A DNA stretch of 23,855 bases from Chara braunii (taxonomy: Eukaryota > Streptophyta > Charophyceae > Charales > Characeae), in assembly GCA_003427395.1 (NCBI GenBank), contig BFEA01000058.1, forward strand, positions 1,948,810 to 1,972,664, in the 5' to 3' direction. The notes beneath the pieces are model-generated. The model did not search any database and was not told the DNA's origin. It worked only from the letters and a program-made list of their open reading frames with translations. This document shows positions 18,144 to 23,855 of the stretch, in pieces. Position numbers and translations under genes: made by a program. The number at the start of each line of letters is the position of its first letter. Within the stretch, counting starts at the first letter, position 1.

Positions 18144-18181
18144 TCTCCTTCTCGATATCTGTTAAAATGGGAATGAATCCG
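18144..18181 (+). other. Possible second, degraded U6 5'-end fragment
   Basis: TTCTCCTTCTCGATATCTG followed by TTAAAATGGGAATGAATCC aligns without gaps to the U6 copy at 17871-17905 and its flank, sharing TTAAAATGGGAA and most of the 5' stem positions. It lies just upstream of repeat copy R2. The match is short and could be chance. Confidence 0.3.
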
Positions 18182-18185
18182 AATG

Positions 18186-18380
18186 ATTCATTTCTTTTTT
18201 GGAAGAGATTCTCAGCTGTTTGTGACATGACTCCCCATGAGAGACGGGAGCGATCAATGCCTGCCAGCCCTTTCGATTTCAGGGCTTCATTCTACTTCAG
18301 CACTTTCCAGAATGCATCTGACCTTACTTCTGTGCTGCCGTGGATGAATCTGAAGTCAACCACGTTCAGAGCTTAGTATG
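18186..18380 (+). repeat. Dispersed repeat family, copy R2
   Basis: Contains TTTTTTGGAAGAGATTCTC, GCTGTTTGTGACATGACTCCC, CATGAGAGACGGGAGC, GATCAATGCCTGCCAGCCC, TTCAGCACTTTCCAGAATGC, TCTGACCTTACTTCT and TGGATGAATCTGAAG. One of the two longest copies, and followed directly by R3. Confidence 0.85.
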
Positions 18381-18385
18381 CCTTA

Positions 18386-18570
18386 GACTCTCGGCTGTTT
18401 GTGATGTGACTCTCCGTTAGGGACGGGGAACAATCAATGCCTGCCAGCCCTTTCCTTTTCTGGGATTCACTCTACTTGAGCACTTTCTGGAGTGTATCTG
18501 ACCTTACTTCTGGGCCACAGTGGACAAATCTGAAGGCAGTCGCTTCCAGAGCTTCCTATGCCTTTGTTCC
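18386..18570 (+). repeat. Dispersed repeat family, copy R3
   Basis: Follows R2 nearly head to tail. Shares CGGCTGTTTGTGATGTGACTC, GGGACGGGGA, CAATCAATGCCTGCCAGCCC, TTCACTCTACTT, CTGACCTTACTTCTGGGCC, AATCTGAAG and CAGAGCTT.TATGCC with R2. Stops and shifts differ between copies, so no frame is kept. Confidence 0.85.
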
Positions 18571-19049
18571 ACACCGACTCATCAGTGCTTTGGTTCTGTT
18601 GATTTCAGGTTACCACGCAAATCTTTGAGTCTACCTCCTCGAACCATAACAGTAGAGTGCTCTTGTAAATTATGGCCTTCTCCCAAAATGCATACAATAA
18701 CCTCATTTCGGAAACCTCACAAGTTTGCTTGCCTTCATTGCTCGATTAGACTGCTTGCACGGTTTGTTTGCAATTTGGTGTGCAGCGGTTATGAATATCG
18801 GTGCATGTCAAAGCAGAGGCCCCAGAAGTCTGGCTAGCGCCCTGCTAGGCATTCCAGCTTGTGTTTCGACAACAGGTAAAGCAGTCAGACTACCTGCACC
18901 AGCTTGGTATGAGCGTTGGCAGAGATTTCACAATGGCCTGTGATTTCTCAATTAAACAAGTTCGAGTCTATTATGTTCGACATGAGAAAGATTGGATTCT
19001 CAGTGTGAATGGACCATATGGTGTGAGCTACACGTGCGTGGTATGCCTG
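18571..19049. other. No recognisable gene
   Basis: Sequence between repeat copies R3 and R4. Only short frames, no repeat recognised. Confidence 0.4.
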
Positions 19050-19200
19050 TTTTTTTTTGGGGGAAGAAGATTCCCAACTGTTTATGATGTGACTCCCCAT
19101 GGGAGACGGGGAGCAATCAAGTACCTGCCAGCCAGCACTTTCCAGAATGTATCTAGCTGCACTTCTGGCCAGACCTGGGGTGGTACAGGAGTGAAAACAT
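19050..19200 (+). repeat. Dispersed repeat family, copy R4
   Basis: T run and GGAAGAAGATTCCC, then AACTGTTTATGATGTGACTCC, the CTCCCC...GGGGAG hairpin (19093-19113), GCAATCAAGTACCTGCCAGCC and AGCACTTTCCAGAATGTATC. It lacks the same central segment as R1 and diverges after ACTTCTGG. Confidence 0.8.
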
Positions 19201-19720
19201 GAAAACAGCGACCAAAGTCCGTTCCAGCTGCTGGCAGCAGGTCCAGCATAATGGGCGGTACCGGTCCCAGCCAACAAAGTTCCTCTACCAGCTCCTGGCC
19301 CACCTCCAGGCTCGGCAAAGCTTGGTGCGCAGGCCAATTTCAAACTCGGCATGAATGGCTGAACGATGTACTGGATGTTGCATTCCATGGAGTCGATTCT
19401 TGCTCTGCTAACTTTCAGCTTTCTTTGGAAAAATGTGTTGCGCAGGGAAGTATTCGGTCCTGCAAGAAATTGATTTTGTGAAGAGAATGAGCCAATCCTG
19501 TCCTGCATTTCAGTACTACTATTTAGGTAGGTGAGGTCACTGAGCTAGAACCATCTCTACCCTGCTTCTGGATCTCTCCGTTCTTGATCTATTTTGGTGT
19601 GAAGCTTGGTCCACATTATATGCTTCTGGTGTTTGAAGACTCCAAACCGAAATATCAAAGCCAAAAAAAGAAAAAGACTCAAGGGTCAACCGAAATATCC
19701 ATGCAAAATTACTGCTGCCT
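19201..19720. other. No recognisable gene
   Basis: A 186-residue minus-strand frame covers 18948-19508, but it reads through repeat R4 and resembles no known protein, so it is not called. Confidence 0.4.
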
Positions 19721-19727
19721 CAAGCCA

Positions 19728-19775
19728 TAGTTTTGGAATGAAGCAAGCGGCGAGGGTGTGGGTTCAATCCCCACT
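19728..19775 (+). promoter_or_regulatory. tRNA-derived SINE-like head with perfect T arm
   Basis: GTGGG-TTCAATC-CCCAC (19758-19774) forms a perfect 5-bp T stem with a 7-nt loop and contains the B box GGTTCAATCCC. A worn A-box candidate, TAGTTTTGGAATG, starts at 19728, 33 bp upstream of the B box, shorter than in tRNAs. This looks like the head of an old SINE rather than a tRNA gene. Its 3' limit is not clear; a poly-G run lies at about 19877-19889. Confidence 0.5.
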
Positions 19776-20655
19776 GACAGCCCAGCACACACTTGGTGAC
19801 AACCAACTGAGATAATTGGCTTGCTCCCCCTGGTCGGTGTTGGCAGGGTCCTTAGTCCACAGGGGTATGTGTGTGTGGGGGGGGGGGGTATGTGTGGTGT
19901 ATAGAAAGGTGTTGGCCTTGGGCACTGCTGTTACTCGGTGGGGGTGGAGGAAGTAGATGGGAGGTGCAGCTACTGGCAAAGTGCTGAGTCTTTGTGTTAG
20001 CTGGCGCACCCCACTGGCTTCCTCCCCCCTACTGCTGGACCACCACCAATTAGGGTGGGGATTCTATATGCATCCCTTTGACTGTGAGAGGTAGCTGTCC
20101 TTGCATGGTTAGTCTTGGGAATGCAAGGAATATGAGCGCGAGCGATAGACAAAAAATCCAAGTTGCAAAATTGCGAAGTAGCTCAGATAGTCATGAACCA
20201 AGCAGAGAGTGCAATGCACCAAGATACCGTCCAAATAAGAGCAATACAATGAACTCAGGTGTCAATGTAGCCACTCTCTGGTCACACCAACACTGTATCC
20301 AATGTTGCACTCACTGTCTGGCGCCCAGCGCCCAGCCTATCCTACTCGGCCTATCTAGCCTATTCACGTTCTCACAACTGTCAAAGACCAATGTATGTGA
20401 CATCAACACCAATGCCAACCACCAGCATAAACAATGTACGTTCTCTCTCCTCCCCTCATCACCCCTTGGATCCCCTCTTCATGCGCCTACTACCTGAAGA
20501 CCACCATCGCTATCACCTGCATTGCGCCCCTGCAGCCTGGCTATGGGTGCAGTGCGCCCGCTGCCTTGCAGCGTCCCTCTCACCTCAGCTCCCCTGCAGA
20601 CACTAGCACAGCAACACAGCAGCGTGTCTGCATTGCCTGCCAATGCCAGAATGGC
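19776..20655. other. No recognisable gene
   Basis: Short frames only. TAGCTCAGATAGT at 20179-20191 is A-box-like but has no B box at tRNA distance. Part of this stretch may belong to the minus-strand LTR, whose left end could not be placed. Confidence 0.4.
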
Positions 20656-20659
20656 TCGC

Positions 20660-20955
20660 AGCCCGTGTGACGACGATGCAGCTTCCTCATTGGCCAGTAA
20701 CCAGTCCGTGATGTCCACCTGAGCCCTGGCCCCTTTGTGTCTGGAGAGAGCCTGGAGGCTCACGTTGTTCTGTAACCAACTGGTGTGCTGCAACTGTCTG
20801 AGTATCCACACATGGAAAAATTGTCGAAAACAGGCCTCACGTGGATATTCAGGCCCGCCTTCACTTGAGGGTGGGCACGAGGCTTGCTGGGGGCCACAGC
20901 CCAAAACACTTGTATATCTGATAAGGGCTCCGCGAGGCTCATTTCTCGCATTCCA
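20660..20955 (-). repeat. 3' LTR (U3 part) of the minus-strand chromovirus
   Basis: Begins on - as TGGAATGCGAGAAATGAGCC directly after a polypurine tract, the expected LTR start, and shares 20665-20885 with the relict at 15.4 kb. It contains the hairpin GCCCGCC...GGTGGGC at 20853-20876. The far end was not found; TGGAATG at 19733 or TGGGAATGC near 20115 are possible partners, neither convincing. Confidence 0.5.
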
Positions 20956-20970
20956 TCCCCCTTAGCTTTG
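20956..20970 (-). promoter_or_regulatory. Polypurine tract of the minus-strand chromovirus
   Basis: On the - strand this reads CAAAGCTAAGGGGGA, purine-rich, between the end of pol and the putative LTR start. It would prime plus-strand DNA synthesis in an active element. Confidence 0.55.
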
Positions 20971-21026
20971 GAATTCTGCTGAGATGCTTCTATGCAGGTG
21001 CCTTTCCCTTCAGTCTTCATTCATAC

Positions 21027-21653
21027 TCAGCCAAGATCTGAGGTGCTGACTTGACAAGCTCCAACCAACGCTTTTGGATCGGTATGATGACTGAACCTGA
21101 CCCGGTACTCCCTCATAGGTTTGGGCGGTCTACCTCTGCCAGCAGGCTTGGGAACAGGCAAATCTCTGTGTTCCAAGATGTCGCCGACGTCCATGTGGCC
21201 ATCCATGGTTGGGGGCAGCACTGACCTTCTTGTTGGGAACAGATCTGTCTCAACCAAAGGTGCAAGTTTGGAAGCCTGAAATACAGGGTAAGCACGCAGG
21301 TGACCAGGGATTCTGATGACATACGAGGGACCATCTAGATCACTACCCACAATGTCTAGGACTGTGGCATTAACTTCCCAGAGATGCCAAACTCCCATCC
21401 CAGTTCACTAGCCTTTACCCAGACGCGTTCTCAGAGGCAATCATTGCCTCTTGAGACTTTTCTGATACGCTCGACAGCCTGCTGCAACAGTTTCTCATAC
21501 TGGACACCAAATTCAACGGTTCCGGGAGTTGAAGCCGGTCGGTTTTCAAGTAGGAGGAAGTCTAATGCAGATCTAGGCTTACAACCCAAATGCAGCTGGT
21601 TGGGACTGACGCCGGTGGTGTGGTGTACAGCAAAACAATTGGTTTGGTAGAAC
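21027..21653 (-). pseudogene. Chromovirus integrase C-terminus and chromodomain-like tail, decayed
   Basis: Reading from 21653 leftwards: the end of the integrase core (AVHHTTGVSPNQLHLG, PRSALDFLLLENRPAS), a helical segment (FGVQYEKLLQQAVERIRK), a stop at 21431-21433, then ERVWVKASELG. Shifts lead to GPSYVIRIPGHLRAYPVF, QASKLAPLVETDLFP, GHMDVGDILEHRDL and REYRVRFSHHTDP. The last two resemble a diverged chromodomain, the module that targets chromovirus integration to particular chromatin. Parts of the same domains appear in the + element (GPSFVINIPPHLM), but the two are clearly different lineages. At least one stop and two shifts make it non-functional. Confidence 0.88.
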
Positions 21654-22095
21654 CTTGCATGGTGGGTAGTTTATCTGGGGCGGATGCCTTATCTGGGGCG
21701 CTTACACAGTAATGCTAAAGGCAAATTTGGCTATATGCTGAAACCTAGCTAAGTATCCAGTAATGAATGCGTCGGTGCGGACAATCAGCAGGGAAGGCCT
21801 CAACGACTGCACACTAGACATCCTATATATATAATATGGGATGATGATACAATTTGAACTTCCAGGCGATTGGAAGCTCAAGCGTTGCGCTTGGGATCCA
21901 ATCAAGACTTCGTGCCTCCAGGCTCCATGTACCAAGACGGAAAACAGAGACTCCTTTTTCTAGTACATAATTAGTCGAGTGCGAGATCCAACGTCTCTTC
22001 TTGCGTGGACTCGCTAAAGTCGGGCTTTGGGCTTCGCCCACTTCGTGTCCTCAGGAGAGGCCGCAACTTTATCTTCAAAATATTCCAAAAAGCTA
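21654..22095. other. Foreign ~440-bp block replacing part of the integrase core
   Basis: Integrase similarity stops near 22095-22110 (after QMTSA and a worn HPQ-like word) and resumes at 21653 with the later part of the core. A normal core would have about 60-70 residues between these points. Instead there is unrelated sequence, with the AT run TATATATATAATAT at 21823-21836. No terminal inverted repeats or target duplication were recognised. Confidence 0.6.
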
Positions 22096-22109
22096 TGCTG
22101 GTCATACTG

Positions 22110-22865
22110 GAGATGATCGCCGAAGTCATTTGGAGTTGACTGCCCATCTGTTCAACAACCTTTGGCCACATTTCACGTTATCTCTATCACTGACAATGGT
22201 TTTGGGCAGTCCGAAGTTACGCGTTATCCATGAATAACTTGATGGAATGCTCTGTTTTCAGTTTGCTGTTTCCGGCATACGGATTAGTATAGCGTATTTA
22301 GTAAACCTATCAACTATGACGAATATGTGCCTTTTGCCACTCTTGCTGGTCACGAGGGTATCTATGAAGTCCATGGAGACACTCTCTCCTGGCTTAGCAG
22401 GAATGGGCAATGGCTTCAATAACCCAAGCGGAGCTTGAGTTCGCGGCTTGTCCCGTTGACAGACTTGACAAGTCTGTTCGTATTTCTTTACATTGTCAAC
22501 CATATTAGGCCACCAGAAACGCTGCACTAAATTAGCACTGGCCTTCTTGTAGCCTAAGTGATCGGTTGCGTCGTGACACTCGACTAAAAACGAAGTACAA
22601 AGAATCTCTTTAGAAGGAATGCACAACCTCTTAAAACCTGCCTTTTCGAGAAACAGTAAACCGTACACCAACACAAACTCGTCAGATGTGGCCTTGTTTT
22701 GGGCATCAAGTTTGCGTATGATGTCCATCATGACGGGGTTTTCCTTGTAGACTTCCACCAAAAACCGAGTTACATCATCGGATAAGCCGTGGTTCTTTGT
22801 TTGTATAAATAATTCAGTAATTAGCGCCCCTAGGTAGTCTGCCCTACGTGACAGCGCATCAGCAA
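22110..22865 (-). pseudogene. Chromovirus integrase N-terminus and core start, decayed
   Basis: Reading leftwards from the RNase H tether VADALSRR, an open region encodes the integrase zinc-binding domain with H-X4-H-X29-C-X2-C (HDATDH ... CQVC), the canonical HHCC finger. The core begins with VSMDFIDTL, whose Asp is the likely first catalytic residue, and HIFVIVDRFTKYAILIR. A stop at about 22258-22260 and frame changes precede FGLPKTIVSDRD, which has the second catalytic Asp (about 22180-22197). Another shift leads to WPKVVEQMGSQLQMTSA, after which similarity is lost in the foreign block, so the catalytic Glu segment is missing. The zinc-binding part is the best preserved piece of this element. 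Confidence 0.93.
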
Positions 22866-23855
22866 CATTGTTGTACTCTCCCTTTACGAATCTAGCTTGA
22901 AGTCATATTGGTCTATGACTTCAATCCAGCGTTCGAGTGCATCAGAGAGGACAGGTTGTGTCTTGATCCGCTTGAGTGTCTAATGGTCAGTTCTCAAATA
23001 GAAGAACCTTCCAAGCAGATAGTGTCTCCAGTGGACAAGGGCTTTGTAAAGCGCATAAAGTTCCCTTTCATAGGTGGACTTTGTCAGTTTCTTCAATGAC
23101 TTCTTCTTACTCATGTACTTGATCGGCCTTAACTCCTTCCCTTCTTGTTGGGCTAGCATTGCGCCAATGCCATATTGGCTTGTGTCAGTGGTCACAACGA
23201 ATGGCCTCTCCGGATCGGGGACCATGAGAATCTCATGCTGTGTGAGGGCGTACTTCAACTTTTAGAAAGCAGCCTCACACGAGTCTGACCATTCCAATGG
23301 TGTGTCAAGGTGTGTGATCAGCCAAAGGGGAGGCCACCATATTCTTTACGAAATTGCGGTTGTAGCTACACATCCCTAAGAATGATCTGACCTCAGTTAC
23401 AGACGGGGGTCGTGGCCAGTCACGAATGCTAGCCACCTTTGCATCTTTGGGCCTAATCCCTTCCACAGATATCTCATGACCCAAGTACAAGATTTTAGTG
23501 CAACTGAACTCGTATTTCTCTAAGTTTATCTTATACTTGTGTTGTCGCAGGAGTGAAAGTGCGGTTTCTATGTGTTGGGCATGTTCCTCGACAGTCCTAC
23601 TCAAGATAAGTATATCGTCGAGTTACATGATGATGAACTTATCCAAGTAGTCATGGAAGACCCTATTCATGGGATGTTGGAATGTTCCCAGCGCATTGCA
23701 AAGGCCAAAAGGTATCACCACAAACTCATACAGACCGTGCCTGGTTTGAAATGCGGACCTTCGACCAACCGGGAGCCTGCCGGTCGGACTGGACAGTTCA
23801 CCAGCCCGGCAGGCCCTCGGTTCAATCAGGCGCACTGCGGGGGGGGGTACTGGGG
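22866..23855 (-). pseudogene. Chromovirus reverse transcriptase-RNase H, decayed, cut by window edge
   Basis: RT copies the element's RNA into DNA and RNase H removes the RNA strand. From about 23754 leftwards: AFQTRHGLYEFVVIPFGL, then NALGTFQHPMN (RT palm). The catalytic box reads stop-LDDIL, because TAA at 23623-23625 replaces the Tyr of the YLDD motif. KINLEKYEFSCTKILYLGH and RSFLGMCSYNRNFVKN (RT thumb/connection) follow. A shift near 23310 and a TAA at 23262-23264 precede RNase H, which keeps TTDTSQYGIGAML, YERELYALY and RTDH (its Asp, Glu and Asp), ending in TAG at 22980-22982. One more base is lost near 22890. Right of 23754 the expected RT fingers are not recognisable. Gag, protease and the 5' LTR lie outside or are lost. 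Confidence 0.93.
23775..23814. repeat. 9-bp perfect inverted repeat in RT region
   Basis: GCCTGCCGG (23775-23783) and CCGGCAGGC (23806-23814) are exact complements separated by 22 bp. They lie where RT similarity should continue but does not. Nearby are a B-box-like GGTTCAATC (23819-23827) and a run of nine G. Confidence 0.6.

Noticed and set aside
18948-19508. 186-residue minus-strand frame
   Set aside because: Reads antisense through dispersed repeat R4 and unrelated flank, with no recognisable similarity.
20179-20191. A-box motif TAGCTCAGATAGT as a tRNA or SINE
   Set aside because: No B box occurs at a suitable distance downstream.

Overview
This window looks like repeat-dense, gene-poor nuclear DNA from a green plant or a streptophyte alga. 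Three things support that: a plant-type U6 snRNA copy (17871-17955), a decayed fragment of a plastid-type ribosomal protein L2 gene (4279-4540), and two decayed Ty3/gypsy chromovirus-type retrotransposons in opposite orientation. A charophyte such as Chara would fit, but that species guess is only inference. No intact conserved protein-coding gene is visible. Most long open frames come from purine/pyrimidine tracts, from tandem repeats, or from the antisense of retroelements.

Layout. 1-4.1 kb: a GA microsatellite at the window edge, a purine-rich tract, and several short degenerate tandem or direct repeats. 4.2-4.6 kb: the L2 pseudogene. 4.6-7.0 kb: GC-rich and purine-rich sequence with no recognisable gene. 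7.0-7.5 kb: a degraded tRNA-like promoter element, directly followed by a possible two-exon small gene. 7.8-8.64 kb: twelve ~63-bp units, each with a tRNA A-box-like motif and a small hairpin; the last unit also has a B box at tRNA-like spacing. 8592-8929: an exact 150-bp duplication around a 38-bp Tn5 mosaic-end junction, which is a library or assembly artefact. 9-11.1 kb: no recognisable gene, short tandem repeats, and repeated minus-strand splice-donor-like sites.

11.2-13.47 kb: the 3' part of a chromovirus on the + strand (integrase core, integrase C-terminus, chromodomain, polypurine tract) followed by what appears to be a complete 1.13-kb 3' LTR whose ends form an imperfect inverted repeat. 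13.5-15.4 kb: nothing recognised. 15.4-15.85 kb: a relict related to the LTR region of the second retroelement. 16.1-19.2 kb: four dispersed copies of an unfamiliar ~110-190-bp repeat, a GTGCGG-rich block, a ~680-bp polypurine minisatellite that ends in a foldback, and the U6 retrocopy. 19.7 kb: a tRNA-derived SINE-like T arm.

20.66-23.855 kb: the second chromovirus, on the - strand, running off the right edge. It keeps RT, RNase H, integrase zinc-binding, split integrase core and C-terminal parts, but has stops, frameshifts and a ~440-bp foreign block. The two retroelements are the only features with clearly recognisable multidomain proteins, and neither can be functional as it stands. The most unusual structures are the tRNA-like tandem array, the four-copy repeat family near the U6 copy, and the assembly artefact that duplicates the end of the array.
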